Source of the DNA: Mya arenaria
Taxonomy: Eukaryota > Mollusca > Bivalvia > Myida > Myidae
DNA length: 64,000 nt
Direction of reading: 5' to 3'
NCBI RefSeq assembly: GCF_026914265.1
Contig: NC_069124.1
Location: 22,072,592-22,136,591, forward strand
Shown here: one piece after another, positions 13,801-26,312 of the stretch
Numbering within the stretch: position 1 is the first letter of the stretch
Layout of the letters: the number at the start of each line of letters is the position of its first letter
Made by a program: the position numbers and the translations under genes
The notes under the pieces: generated by a model
What the model was told of the DNA's origin: nothing
The model's input: the letters and a program-made list of their open reading frames with translations, nothing else
The model's database searches: none

Positions 13801-16800
13801 GGCAAATCCTCAGAGCCACCAAGGAAGTTGTTAACATCGGCACAAAATCCAAACGTTTGCTACTGCTATGCCACGTAAGACATTTTAATTATGATTTGTT
13901 TCTTTTTGTAGTGTAAACATTTAATTTCTAGGTGCAAAAGATTGCAAAAGTGACAGAGCAGAATAGAATATGTTTTACCAGAATATGCAAATGGCAAAAT
14001 TTCGTACAAAATGGCGACAAGTACAAACTTTCATACACGTACAGCCATTATTTTTAAAATCAAATTTACAAACAAAATATGCAAAAATAATTAACATGTT
14101 TGTTACATGTAAGTGATGCTAATAGCTGTAAATAGCTGACGTCATTTCCATTTAACATGTAAACCGATGTACAAATGGTATTGTCATTTCAAGCTTGTCA
14201 ATAACGTTAAATGTTGACGCCAAGTTACCATATGTTCATTTGACTTCATTTAAAAGGGGATTGCATACGGATAACTGATATGTAAAATAAGTTGCCGACA
14301 ATACATAACAGATTAAAGTGCGGTTCTTTGCATTTTATTTCCTTATTTCAACTGCATATATATTTTTAAACTTTTTATTTGCTAAGGCAGACTGTGTTGG
14401 ATGTTTCAAACGATAACTGCAACATATCTTTGAGAAGTTTTTGCATTAGGAACTCTGAATTGTATCCCTTCGTCTGCAGATAGAATCGCGATCTCTTATA
14501 ATAGAAGTCCTTTGGTTTTACCTATCAGTTTATTATTATTAGTTTTATTTTAAAGTTTCCTTAAATTAAATAAATTATACTTTGATGAGATTTACCATTT
14601 ACGAGTTTACTTTATTCGGAATTGTTGGGGTAAGAGTGGCGTTCTGCACACAAACTGGTTAAAACCCCCGGTAAATTTATATTTTGATGACCGCTCGATA
14701 GCGGTATTTAACAATCTTTCATAAACACATTTTTATGTAGTATTTTTATACAGTGTTAATTGTGGAGTTTTGTGCTGTTGTTCCATGTTTCTGGTTTCTG
14801 CTTGTTTGTTTTTTGTTCTATGTCTTTGGCGTTTACCCTGTGCCATTAAACGGGGTTTATGTTTAAACTTTCGGCTACTGGGCTTCTTTCTTTTTTTTCA
14901 AATAATTAAGTATTTACATATAAGTACATGATTTTGTATATACGTAATTGCACTACTATCTGTATGCACACGAGAAGTATTTTCAATCGCTTAAATTGCA
15001 GAAAAAGCATTTATCTATGATTGATAAATAATTTAATCTTATAGAAATCAGTATCGGTTTTGTAAAAAAAAAGGATTGATATGTATTTAATATATTATAT
15101 GAAACTATGCATGAATTGTTATGAAGTTAAATAACTAGTGAGGAAACGTTTATCGAGTACAATCGATAAATTGTGCATGACAATGATGCTATGTCGGCGG
15201 CAATCGATAGTGGTTCTATAAAATCGATGTCGCTAATAATATCTTCGGTAACTATATATTTTTTCTTATATAAAGTATATACACTCTTGCGCACAGTGGT
15301 CAGAAATTGGTTCAGTGTGAGCATTATTTGATAAGCATATAGAGAGCTGAATTTTCTACCTTCTGTACTCTGTGCGTAGGAGTGTATAGAGTAAATGTCA
15401 TTTTTGCTTTCCGGTAAATTTTCGTTGAGTTCATTGTAACAAGGAAGGTCACTCTCTTAGACAAATGCGGAGAACATTTTTTCTTAAAAACTTACCAGCT
15501 CTCCCAAAATTACAAATTTTTGGTATCGTTTGTTATTAACAAATTTACTTTTTTGTGAAAGTCTTATGAAATTAAGATATTTTAATGAAATCTTCAATAT
15601 GACAGGTTATTGAATGTTAAGCTGGTTTACAAATATTTTATGCGCTTTTACATGGATAAATGCTAAGATAACTTACTTGATGGGGTGTGTATCATATTGC
15701 AGTTGATGTGCAATTATTAAGTATGTGTTTTCTTCGCATGTGTTTTCGTTAAGTTATTAAAGTCAGAAAAGGTTTATGGATATTTACTTACTGTGTTGAA
15801 AAAAGCATGAATATATCATCACACGTACTTATTACAGGTTAAACCATTTAAATGAGCATGATTATATTATGTTTAAATAATGTATTCCTAAATGATATCA
15901 TTAACTTTCGATTATTTTCCGATAGCTAATCGAAATACTTGGTCCGATTCTATTCGAGTATCAATAGCAAATGGAGTCCGATTTTAAAACACTATAAATA
16001 ACATCATATGGTTTTTCACACATACGCATTGACAGGCATGTCGGACAAAGTGTCTTTTACGCTGAGAATTGATCTCTACATATTAGCTGTCCCCCTCACC
16101 CCTCTTAACGGCGTTTTATCATGGAAAATTGAATACCGCTTAGCTGGTTGTAGAGGTCATTGACCTTGATGCTCTTATCTTCGGTCGAAACAAACAGTTT
16201 GACTCATTTTTTAAATCAAACTTAAACCTCATATTTCAACTGTTCTTCCGAAGCAGAATGAGAAGGCACTATATCAGCAGTAAGTTATGGCATTTTGGTT
16301 TTCCTACATCAAGCATACTTGCTCCGTGAAACGTATATCACGAGCAGTTGGTTGTGGACACCTTGTAGTCAGAGGTCATATTAGTTGTTGAGTTTCTAAC
16401 ATAATTTTATTTTAGCTCTTGTAATTCATGAGGAAAGGTTCATGGTATTTTTATAGCCCTGGCGTGGCAAAAACGTTTGGGAGCGAAAGAATTTTGTAGA
16501 ATGCTTTAAACACGACCACCAATCAAAATCTGCGTGATATATTTTCACATGAAACGTAGTGCATACTCGCATGTGGGTGGGGAGTGGATGTGTTGGCGAG
16601 CCCGTGTGTATAAAAGTGTGTTCGTGCGTGTTTTCGTGCGTGCGTACGTGTGCTTTTTATAATTAAAGGCTGGAAATATAACAATCATATAACGTTTGAC
16701 ATTACAGGAGTTTGGGATTGAGCGCGTTTGAACGCAATAGAGAACAGATAGGTCTCCTGGTATGCTTTCTTGCACCTTTGTTAAAGAGACCCATCGGGAT

Positions 16801-19800
16801 TGACAACCTTGTCATTGAACTTAAAGAAGGTAGTTGTATGATATGTATTGAAACCGTTTATATACATGTTTGAGGGTACTTAAAGATTGTTGCCCTTGGT
16901 AAATGTTTAAGGCTATGTTGCATGCTTCTTCATTTGACATCTGGGGACTATGCAACATGTTAGAGTTACAAGGATCGAAAACTAGAAAATAGACAGGACG
17001 TATAAGCATATTTCTCTTTCCATTTTGTCTTATCAAAATAGCATATATACTCAGTTTTAAAATACCGAATCTAGAGGCAATATATCAAACTATGTATCAT
17101 CCATCTACATTACAGCAGGAATCAGATTTTCGAATATAATTATTGGAACTGATGGAAATCAACATTGTTATATAACTCTCATATATAAACGGTGGAGCCG
17201 TTAAGCTCGTCCAAGTATTTCCATATCTTTTAGTGTCGGTGGCATTTTCGGCAGCAGAGTCGTTGGCATCGTTGTGAAAAATTCCTTGGCCAAACTCTAA
17301 ATCCGTTCCTGATTATTAGTGGATATTGATATAACGTGATGTGTAGGAACCATATTTAAAGACATACCTTTGGATTTATTTTGCCTCTTTTGGGTCAATG
17401 TCGCTATGACTTAAAACTGAAAATAGTTTCTGCTCAATTCATTTTAATAGAAATGATAGCGATGCAACTTATGGCAGACGATTTGGGATTGTTTACTTGG
17501 TAGGTAGGTTGAAGGTCATGGTCGCTGGGGTTTAAGATAGAAACATGCTTGCCCAGTTCAACAAATTGTATTCATGATTTTTGTTGCTTTCGAATAATGT
17601 AAATTAACTCAATTTCAATCTTATAAGCCACAGCCAATTCGTCTAACAGTAACTTACTTATGTGCTATTTACTTATATTATACATTTATAGATTCATTTG
17701 TTGTTAAAGTATACTCACTTCATAGTTAAATGTGTTGCTAAACAGATAGTTGTGTTTTGTTGTATATTTTAACTGACAGGTAAAACAATCAGACCTTGTT
17801 GCCTCAGATTTCTCAAGCATGTAACGTTGTGGAAACCTCAGATTCCTTTTACTGCTAAAAATATCTCAAGGTTTTAAATGTTAAATTTGAGAATGAGATT
17901 TTTTGGATGAAAATAAAACACAATTTAAATAAGAAAAGACACATAGTAGTAACAAAAAGAAGTTTTTACATGTTTCTGTCCATGTCACTAGCGTTTTTAG
18001 ATGTATTTACATTGCCTTATTTGATTTTTAATGTAAATTACTTCCCTTGAAATCATTCGCTTTGTAATATATATGTTTAAAGTTGCTTGAATCAATATCG
18101 TTGTAATCACACATTTGGTAATTTCAGTTATTTTATAACAACAAGATATATTGCTATTTAGTATTTTGTAGTTATATGCGCCCTATTAAGATTGCAAGTT
18201 ATATTGGGACATTACTTTGAAAAAGCTCACAAACATTAATCATTTCAACATTTTATTTTATCATACAGAGTTCAGCCGTAGTCCTGAGTACCGTGATAAA
18301 CAAATCCCGGAGATAAGGTCGAATGTTTGTGAAACGCGAAGGTCACTGACGGACAAAATCATTTACCTCGAACAGAAACAAGCAGACGATACTAGGAAAA
18401 AGTTGTGGAGTACCTATAGCAGTAAGTCCATGTTAACACGGTCGTCCGACGGTAAGTCAGACTTACGAAGTAACTATAACGGTAACTTAATCTAAATAGA
18501 TGTCCCGTCAAATCTGTGTTATAGAAGGCAGTAACATTGAATAAAAACGTCAATGTTTGGGATTGATGCTTTATTAAGTCAATGTTAAATAGTAGCTATA
18601 TTGTGTAATGATTATGGTTATTGATATAGCTTTGTTGGTAAGTTAATTTATCAAATTACTGCATTATATTATATATCAACGATATGGGGAAGCTATCACG
18701 TTTAGTCAATTTATCAGGAAGCTACAATGTTTAATGGACATAGTCAATGTTATCAAGTGCTAATGTTGGTAAGTCAATTTTTGAAGTAACTTCATGTATA
18801 ACTTCTATAATGCAATGTTATACAACGCAGCTTTAATAATGTTGTGAAAGTAGCTGTACTGGTTAGTCATTGTTATTGACTGTACCTGTATCTATACCGA
18901 TAGCAAATTGTATGGAACAGCTACCATATCGATTCAATGTTACAAACATTGGAGACTGTTAACTGGAAAACACATGAAATGAAACAGAACTTATTTCTAT
19001 GTTTCCATAGACAAGCCGAACAATCGTGACCTGGCTTTCCCATTGCTAGGTATTGTTGTACAGATTGACTTCCAGTCATACTATAACAACCTACTAGATA
19101 TCTTTTTGTTGGTTAAGGAACAAGGCGAGACCAACCAATGTGCTGCTTTCATCTCCAAAATCTCTCCGGTAGGAATACACATGCTGACTGTATCTGTACT
19201 TCATATAATTAGTGACTTTCCTTATCCTTATCTCTAGCATGTGCTATTATGCATGAAAATTGATAAATACCGAACGTCACTCTCGTCTACAACTACTTTC
19301 AAATGTATTAACTTACAGCTGAAACAGAATTTATCAAGATTTTATTTAGCCTTTATAGATTTTATCCACTCTTTGTGCGACGGCGTTCTGTCTTCGAAGA
19401 AAGAAAGGATGCATATTTACCTTAGCACTAAAGACATCATTGCATTGCAACGTTTTGAGCTTGTTTTTTTACGAGGAACAAAAGTTTAATCTTCTAATGC
19501 CGTGTAACTTGCCTATATGCAACGACGCTTTTGAAATATTATAGAAGTAAAAAACTAAACACAATAAAATAAATTCTAAATAGGCAGTCAATTTAAAACA
19601 AATATATGTATTTCATATTATTGTTCATGTTAACTGTGATTGTTCGACAGTAAACTTTGCATTGAATGCCTTCCATAGATCATCTCCAAGCGCGGCAAGA
19701 TTGATTCGTTTGAGAGGAACGGAAAAATTGGAACGAAGACAACCCTTCAAGATATTCAGAAACTGAAGGTATTGTCGCTGTGATGCCCAATTCGAAAAAG

Positions 19801-20860
19801 ATTGGGTATATAAGTTTGTAAAAAAGGCCTGTCAGATGGTTAATCTGTTGGTTAGTTTTTGTGCCGGTAGGTAGACTATGTTTTGCACGTACAATAACTC
19901 CAGAACAGTTTCATATTGGACCATGAAACCCTTAACTATGAATCATATTGATGTTGTGGTCAGTAAATCAAAGGTCAAGATCACTATAAGTTCTTGTATA
20001 ACATTATTTTTGAACAAAATCTGGAAAATTATTTTACTACTGTAGTACCAAGACACTTATCCAATATATTCCCAAAAAAATCTAGGGCTCAGAAGGTAAA
20101 AGGTTAAGGTCAAAGCAAATGTCGTTTTAAAAAAAGTATTGGGTTATATGTCCTCTTCTTGGTGTCAAGTACGCCTCAACGGTTAAGGTAATATTCAACA
20201 CGGTAACGCTGTTTTCACAGCATTTTAAGACCAGTTGCACCTAGGAGCAAGAAAAACTCGATGGTAGATTATACTTAACGAATAGATTTATCAATGTCAG
20301 TAGTTCAAAGGTGAAGGTCACAGTTAATATTGTCCGGACATGGACATCATTGTCTGAACAATCCTTGAAAACAATTTGACTTAGGACCATGCAATATATG
20401 TACTGGGTGGTCCTTGCAGGGAGCTCAAACTGGGGTTAATTTCTGTCTGCACACTTCGCCTAGTGCTATACATGACTCAGCAAGTATTTATCAATCTACA
20501 TAGTACTGATGCACATGTATTACTGTTTTCTTGTTAGCACAGTCGCTTTTCACCAAATTGTCTTTTGTTTAGTTTCCAACCTGGAGCTTGGTAGTGTTGT
20601 CAATTGCATCTGCTTGAGACGCCCTTGTATCATTATCAGGTTATATCTAAGCATTTTCTTAAATCATCTTACAGGACAATCTGATAGTTGACATCAGTGT
20701 TGTTTCTGTGCACCAACGCGATGGACGACAGTACAGCAGTACTCAGAGCGTTGACCTAGGACTTCCGCTCGTGTCAAATCTGAAACTGTGGAAGCCCGCA
20801 ATAGGCTTTGAGCCCACGTATCGGGAGCCCCTTGAACAAGACCAAACAGACAGTATCTGA
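4889..20860 (+). CDS. MALT1: MALT1-like paracaspase, copy A (14 exons, 727 aa)
   Basis: Cytosolic cysteine protease and scaffold of the CARD-coiled-coil/BCL10/MALT1 complex leading to NF-kB (known for the family). Exons: 4889-5034, 5983-6143, 6506-6695, 8294-8469, 10206-10235, 11289-11417, 11967-12146, 12726-13107, 13794-13874, 16708-16829, 18269-18421, 19011-19168, 19679-19768, 20675-20860. All introns are GT-AG and the frame is open throughout. Domains by residue: death domain 1-102, Ig1 103-224, linker microexon 225-234, Ig2 235-337, caspase-like 338-532, Ig3 584-727. Catalytic His413 lies in FCGHGFEERG and Cys462 in FLVLDTCR, nearly the human numbering (H415, C464). Asp363 and Asp460 match positions reported to bind the substrate Arg. 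The length is close to human MALT1 (824 aa), without its long tail. The start ATG is the only one in frame before the death domain. Donors of exons 2, 4 and 6 are weak (GTTAGT, GTAGGT, GTCAAG). No breaks seen; transcription is not shown. Confidence 0.93.
6929..7930. repeat. ~1-kb dispersed repeat in intron 3 of copy A
   Basis: Begins TGTCGAGCC and ends with its reverse complement GGCTCGACA. Inside are about five diverged units of roughly 160 bp with recurring GCATTATAGGATTTTCAA, CCATGATGAGATGG and AAGGTCACG. Intron 3 is 1,598 bp here and 656 bp in copy B, a difference close to the element length, so it probably inserted after duplication. Unit structure of this kind is common in bivalve genomes. 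Open frames at 6,894-7,226 and 7,672-7,854 lie in it and are not genes. Confidence 0.65.
8818..8980 (+). repeat. dispersed repeat, partial copy (intron 4, copy A)
   Basis: Shares TAGCCAAACGATT, GGTAAACGCCAAAGACATAG and AAAATCACAAACAA with 13,188-13,345, and in reverse orientation with 14,735-14,890. A dispersed element whose full length is not visible here. Confidence 0.65.
9702..10060. repeat. dispersed repeat in intron 4 of copy A
   Basis: Begins CCAGTTTTATGACGTCAACG and contains ACATCACTTCGGGC and GGTCCTTATTATGT. The same order of blocks occurs at 49,288-49,500 in receptor intron 2. It also has an internal inverted pair (CCAGTTTTATGACGTCAA at 9,702 against TTGACGTAACAAAACTGG ending near 9,795). 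Absent from intron 4 of copy B. Confidence 0.6.
10540..10985. repeat. degenerate ~30-bp minisatellite, intron 5 of copy A
   Basis: Diverged repeats around ACATAGATGATCTAGTA and ACATGTAACACC. Homologous arrays lie at 33,000-33,800 and 35,190-35,290 in copy B, so it predates the duplication. Confidence 0.65.
13188..13640 (+). repeat. dispersed repeat, longest copy (intron 8, copy A)
   Basis: Starts with ACAAGCTTACTAGCCAAACG and GGTAAACGCCAAAGACATAG, continues through AAGGCCTTGGAATGG, and ends near AACAGTCAATGAAACTCGAG. The second half is also present at 36,830-37,050 in copy B and, more diverged, at 62,870-63,075. The first half is missing from copy B. Confidence 0.6.
14735..14890 (-). repeat. 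dispersed repeat, inverted partial copy (intron 9, copy A)
   Basis: Reverse complement of the 8,818 and 13,188 copies: CTATGTCTTTGGCGTTTACC and AAACGGGGTTTATGTTTAAA are diagnostic. Not seen in intron 9 of copy B, which is much shorter. Confidence 0.65.
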
Positions 20861-22244
20861 TATTAAGAGATAATTGAGTAAAAAGTATTAGCTACATAAG
20901 TTTGTATTAACATATTATTCCAACGTGTTTTTAATTGGATTCAAATTATTAGTTGACAAACAATCAATGACAGCAACAAACATTTTTTTTACTCAACGAA
21001 AACACATTTAGTTTTTATTTACTTTGCTACCGTTTTTAAATGCTTTGAAAAACTGATCTTGTTTATTCAAGACTTAAGTTGATCAAAGTAAACTTTGAAT
21101 ATAGTAAAAAACCACGTATGTGCTATCTCTCAATATAAAAGAGTATGTCTAACGTATTTTCTCTGAGGCCTGGTTGAAGACATGAGTTAACCAATTTATC
21201 TCAATATCATGTATATTTTTTTCTTGGTATAATTCTTAATGAAATATAACACAAGCATGTTTCGTCGTTTACAAGTCAAAGTTTTTTCTTCATTTTAAAA
21301 ATAATCAAGTTCATGTGCTTTTTGGAAAAAAAACCATTCCGGATACTGCCAGAGTGATGTTTTTGTGCGCACCATCTGCGGCCTGTCATGCAAACACATC
21401 AACCTTTATCGTAACTAAAAAGCAGTTCAAGATAATCCAAGTCCTGGATCGCATGTTGCCGGAGATAATATGAACATGCATCGCAAAGCGGAATATATAT
21501 TGCCTTAATAAATGTATTGTTTAGAGCCTAGTTTATCATCACGGACAGTGTATTTTTATGTTGATTATTTGTTCAATTAACACGATTGTGTAATTCTTGC
21601 ATGATGTTTGATATATGTTTGTTATGTACCATCAAATGTTTTATTTGAATGAAAGTGCTGGCCACAAGTTTACACATTGTACTGATGTTTCTTAATTATT
21701 ATTAGAGTATTGCATTTTTCAATTTTCTCATTTTGTGGCCTATGTAAATGCTACTTTTAAAAATGATGAAGTTGTGACTGAATTTATCTATTTTTCAATT
21801 TGTTTTGTGTGTTATGCTCTCTAATTCACCAAATAAAGTGGTCATGGAGTTTGTATGTTTCAATTCTTCTTCGAAGGACCAGGTATGGTTCAGGTACAAG
21901 ATAACAATTGAACACGGCCAGATTCATAAAGGTTCTTAGTAAAAAAATTCTACCTAGTGATGTTTTTCGGTTTTTACAACAATAATAAATATGATTTTAA
22001 TTCCCTATAATTTTCATCAATTGTATTGACGTGCATTCACTATTTGGACCCTTTTAAAGTTACCAATATCATCCCTTGAATTCACCATTTAACGATTTTT
22101 AAGTTTCATTGTTTTACATGTCAGGTTTTGTATCTTTACTATGAATTTTAGAAAACAGAATTATTAAACAATGATGTACTGAATTTAAAAACATATACAA
22201 GCAACATGTTATTAAATGAGGCCCTGTTGTAATGGATATTTTTT
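20861..22244. other. 3' flank of paracaspase copy A
   Basis: No gene. Patchy similarity to 42,045-43,260, strongest near TCACCAA (21,824 and 43,004) and around the shared AATAAA. It leads directly into the minisatellite, whereas unit 2 has about 1.9 kb more before its array. Confidence 0.5.
21507..21512 (+). promoter_or_regulatory. candidate polyadenylation signal, copy A
   Basis: AATAAA about 650 bases past the stop codon, in a block (AATAAATGTATTGTT) also present about 700 bases past the stop of copy B at 42,748. Conservation between diverged 3' flanks is the only support. Confidence 0.35.
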
Positions 22245-24260
22245 TTAATAGACATGTTCGTAGCTAAACGAAGCTTTGAAATGATAGAGAACAACGTGAC
22301 TGAACGAAGCCTTAAGAACTGAACGAAGCCTTGTTAAAAATGTCGCACATGTAATCAACGAAGCTTTGTTAAAACTGACGTAACTGTACGAAGCCGTTTC
22401 ATAATAGACAAAGCTATAGACGTGCCTGTTACTGAAAGTTACCTTGCTTACACAGATCAATCTGTTGCAAAACGAAGCTATGTTACAACTGGCTTACATG
22501 TTATTGAGCGAATCCTTGCCATTTAGGAGAGGCAGGCTGCTGAACGATTCCTTGTTTTAACAGACACACATGTTTCTGAACGAAGTCTTGTCATAATAGA
22601 CCCGCATGTTTATGAACGAAGCCTTGTCCTAATAGACTCGCATGTTGCTGAACGAATCATTGTTATAATAGAGACAAATGCTGTTGAACGAAGCCTTGTC
22701 ATAATAAACACACATGCTACTGCACGAAGACTTGTCCTGATAGACACACAAGCTACTGAACTCATCCTTGTCATAATAGACACGCATGCTATTGAACGAA
22801 TTCTTGTTATAATGAACACGTATGCTGCTGATCGAACCCTTGTTATAAAAGACACGCATGCTGCTGAACGAAGCCTTGTCTAGATAGAAACGCATGTTTC
22901 GGACGAAGCATTGTCATAATAGGCACGCATGCTGCTGAACGAAGCCTTGTCTTGATAGAAACGCATGTTTCTGAACGAAACATTGTCATAATAGACACGC
23001 ATGCTGCTGAACGAATTATTGTCCTAGTAGACGCGCATGTTTCTTAACGAAATATTGTCATAATAGACACGCATTCTGCTAAACTAATCTTTGTTCTAGT
23101 AGACGCGCATGTTTCTGAACGAAACATTGTCATAATAGAGACGAAGATACTGAACGAAGCCTTGTTATAAGAGACAGGCATGCTACTGAACGAATCATTG
23201 TCATAATAGAGACGCATGCTTCTGAACGAAGCCTTGTCCTAATAGAAACGCATGTCTCTGAACGAAGCTGTGTTCTGATAGACAGGAACTTTGTTGAACG
23301 AATCCTTGTTATAAGTAACACGCAAGCTACTGAACGAAGCCTTGTCAAAATAGACACGCATGTTACTGAACGAAGCCTTATCCTAATAGACACACATGTT
23401 TCTGAACGAAGCCTTGTTTTTTAATAGACACGCATGCTTCTGAACGAAGCCAAGTTATAATAGACACGCATGTTACTGAACGACGTCTTGTCATGATAGA
23501 CACGCATGTTAATGAACGAAGCCATGTCCTGATGGGACACATGTTACTGAACGAAACCTTGTCCTAAATGACACGCATGTGACTTAATGAATCCTTGTTC
23601 TAATAGACACGCATGTTTCTGAACGAAGTCTTGTCCTAATAGACACGCATTTTACTGAACGAAGCCTTGTTATAACTGACACGCATGTTACTGCACGAAA
23701 CCTTGTTATAACTGGCACGCATGTTACTGAACGAAGCCTTGTCATAAAATACAGGCATGTGCCTAAACGAATCTTTGTTTAAATAGAAACGCATGTTTCT
23801 GAACGAAGTATTGTCCTAATTGATACGCATGTTACTAAACGAGGTCTTGTCACAATAAACACGAATGTTTCTGGACGAAGTCTAGTGCTAATAGACACGC
23901 ATGCTTCTGAACGAAGCCTTGTCATAATAGACGCGTGTGTGCCTGAACGAAGCCCTGCTTAAACAGATACACATGTTGTATAATTAAGCTAACATACAAC
24001 TGTTTCAATTGACATACATATGACTGAACAAAGCCTTTCTATTAAAGACACCCTTGTTACCTAATGAAGCCATGTTATATCAGATTTATATGTAGCTGAA
24101 CACAGCCTTACTGTATCATGCATACATGTAACTTAACGAAGCCTTGTTATATTAGAAATACATGTCACTAAACGAAGCCTTGTTATATTAGAAATACATG
24201 CCACTAAACGAAGCATTGTTAAAATAAACATACATGCAACTGAAACAAAGCCGTTGTATT
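22245..24260. repeat. 36-bp minisatellite, unit 1 array
   Basis: Roughly 55 diverged units of 36 bp, consensus near GAACGAAGCCTTGTCATAAT then AGACACGCATGTTACT. Since 36 is a multiple of 3, several frames stay open on both strands, for example at 22,610-22,895 and 23,130-23,393 on the minus strand; these are not genes. The array edge (ACATATACAAGCAAC) is the same as in unit 2, so an array existed before duplication. Confidence 0.92.
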
Positions 24261-24518
24261 TAACTAGTGAAAGAAAATGTAATTTTAATTCTAGTGAACG
24301 AAAAGATTATTTCAAAAAGTATTTAAAAGTTTTGAAATTGGCGTGTATCTCCAATGGATACTGATTTTACCTATAAACGTGTGATATTGCTGCAAAAGTA
24401 ATACTGTATGTATTAAACTTTGTTTAGTTAATTTGTATTTGTTAAAAATAACTTTTCAAGTCACACACACGTCCATGTACAATAAACTCGACGTGTTGTA
24501 TCATCGCTATCAACCGGG
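24261..24518. other. flank between minisatellite and relic exon, with SINE-empty site
   Basis: Homologous to 47,730-47,835 plus 48,242-48,370 in unit 2. At about 24,381-24,392 the sequence GTGATATTGCTGC runs on unbroken where unit 2 holds a SINE, so this is the pre-insertion state. Confidence 0.75.
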
Positions 24519-24727
24519 CAATCAGCAACACTTCGCCCTTTGTTCAACAAATTGTCTCAATGATGGAAGATTCTAGATTGATAAATGCCACCGATCCTTA
24601 CAAAGGGATCATGTGCGACCTTGGAGTTAACCATGTTTTGCAGTACTGTCCATCAATTTCAGACGACTTTTGCCATCGGTTATGGCAACATGTGAGATGG
24701 CAGTTTTTACTACCGGTTAAAGCATGT
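24519..24727 (+). pseudogene. relic of FTP/EGF receptor exon 4
   Basis: Aligns with receptor exon 4 (50,014-50,238): AATCAGCAACAC, ATAAATGCC, GATCATGTG and CATCGGTTATGGCAA are shared. One frame reads GIMCDLGVNHVLQY, matching GIMWDLGVNRVLQY of the intact exon. A small insertion near 24,650 shifts the frame, and no neighbouring receptor exon is present. About 1.67 kb of upstream receptor sequence (equivalent to 48,370-50,040, with exons 1-3) has been deleted. It is the clipped end of the duplicated segment, now dead. Confidence 0.85.
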
Positions 24728-26006
24728 TAAGCAGATCTCTTAAACAAATAATTGATTTCATCATTTCTTCAACACAGCCTTTTTGCATTAAATATTGTGT
24801 GGGGTTTTTCATTCATTAAACGATTAGAGTAGCTGTAAATATACAGTCATAATTTCTGATTGTTTTGTGGTAAATCTTAAATATTGCTATTTCACTTATT
24901 GTAAAAAAGTTTGGTTGTTGTTTAGGGTCAGGTTCAATTATTTAAAATCATATTTTAAAAATTGAATGATTTTTGTGAAAGTCCCTTTATGAAGTATTAA
25001 ATTATACAATCACGCAATTAATTCAATATTATGAAAATGTGTAATACAAACATGAAATAAGGGTCCTTGTATTTATTTAGTGTTTTTTGTTTTTCTTTTC
25101 ATACGAAAACTGTGATCAAATTGATGTTAAAAGGCATATATCAATTGGCGGTCAAATGAATACCATATTTGCAAACAGAAGTTTTTTTACGAATTCATCT
25201 TGATATTAAATCAACTTTCAACTTTGGATTACCGACATTGTAAGACGGTATTTAGCATTCAAGTGTGTTTTCTGTTAACTGATATTAAACTATTGTTATC
25301 CTAACGATTCAATGTATGTGTAAATATTCATAATTAAGCCGTGCTGTATATGTTACAATGGAAAAGAAAAGCTTTTATAATGAAAAGACGCATTTGTGTA
25401 CCCTGTATAAAGGGTATCTTATTATGTAACTTATCTTCTACTTTGATTGTCAATATTTTAAGCAACACAAACCAGTCTATTCTTACAAAATGGACATTTT
25501 ATAGAAATATAGTACGTTAGAAAGAACAAAAACCTATACAAAATATCAAAAGAACATTGGATCAAGTCACAGGCAAGTTTACCCTACAGAGATAGTAGTA
25601 ATATAATGATAGTTTGATTGATTGGTTATTTTAGTTGATAAACCACGCACTTGCTTGTGAGGATATATTAATTGAATCCTAAATCAATGGATTAAACTCA
25701 GGTTAGATTTCTTAGGTCAATACTTTAAAGCTAAAAGGTTATCTTACACTTGACACATGTAGGGCACCTCAGTATGATAAATATATAATTATTGTACATA
25801 AAGATGCGAGATATTCCTAGAACACTTCAAGTTTACTCGAAAGTACCAACTGATAGTCGAATATATCATATTACTTCCTTGTTCATTTTTATAAGTTTCA
25901 GATATCTTAATCGCTATGTACAAACATTTTGAAAATGATTATGTGTAAGTTAATTTCGATAGAGCTAAACTTTTAAATAAACTATTTTGCTGGACTAAAC
26001 GGCTCG

Positions 26007-26182
26007 ATTAATATATTCAGAATATATCGTACTTATGAGAGAATGCCTTTGATATCGATATGTGTATTGGTCACGTTCTGCTGTCAAAATATTGATTAAT
26101 ATATTCAGAATATATCGTACTTATGAGAGAATGCCTTTGATATCGATATGTGTATTGGTCACGTTCTGCTGTCAAAATATTG
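26007..26182. repeat. 88-bp tandem duplication (two copies)
   Basis: 26,007-26,094 is repeated essentially without change at 26,095-26,182 (ATTAATATATTCAGAATATA to GCTGTCAAAATATTG). Unit 1 has one diverged copy near 3,310-3,415, so the doubling is recent and specific to unit 2. Confidence 0.9.
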
Positions 26183-26220
26183 ATTAAAGATTCAACAAAT
26201 ATATAGGGGATATTTGTTTG

Positions 26221-26312
26221 GTTCATTGTAAGCTTGCAAGATATTTCACCGAGTGAGCGCCGAATGTTTTATTTCACAAATGACGTAGGTGAAATATATT
26301 GCGAACTTACAC
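26221..26312. repeat. imperfect palindrome with ~29-bp arms
   Basis: TTCATTGTAAGCTTGCAAGA with ATTTCACC pairs with GGTGAAAT and ATTGCGAACTTACACTGAA across a 35-40 base loop. Not found in unit 1. Probably a small foldback or MITE insertion. Confidence 0.5.

Larger units (their letters stand above)
1690..24805 (+). repeat. segmental duplication, unit 1 (upstream copy)
   Basis: From about 1,690 the sequence can be followed, with gaps, in a second copy beginning about 24,806. Shared blocks include TACAGTCATAATTTC (1,718 and 24,844), CCCTTTATGAAGTATTAAAT, CTGTGATCAAATTGATGTTA, the whole 14-exon paracaspase gene, the 36-bp minisatellite and part of the FTP/EGF receptor gene. Unit 1 ends in a relic of receptor exon 4 plus about 80 bp of its intron, then joins unit 2. 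Edges are placed by eye to about 30 bp. Confidence 0.85.

Noticed and set aside
22245-24260. CRISPR-like array
   Set aside because: The period is 36 bp but units abut without unique spacers, repeats are diverged, and the setting is an animal genome.
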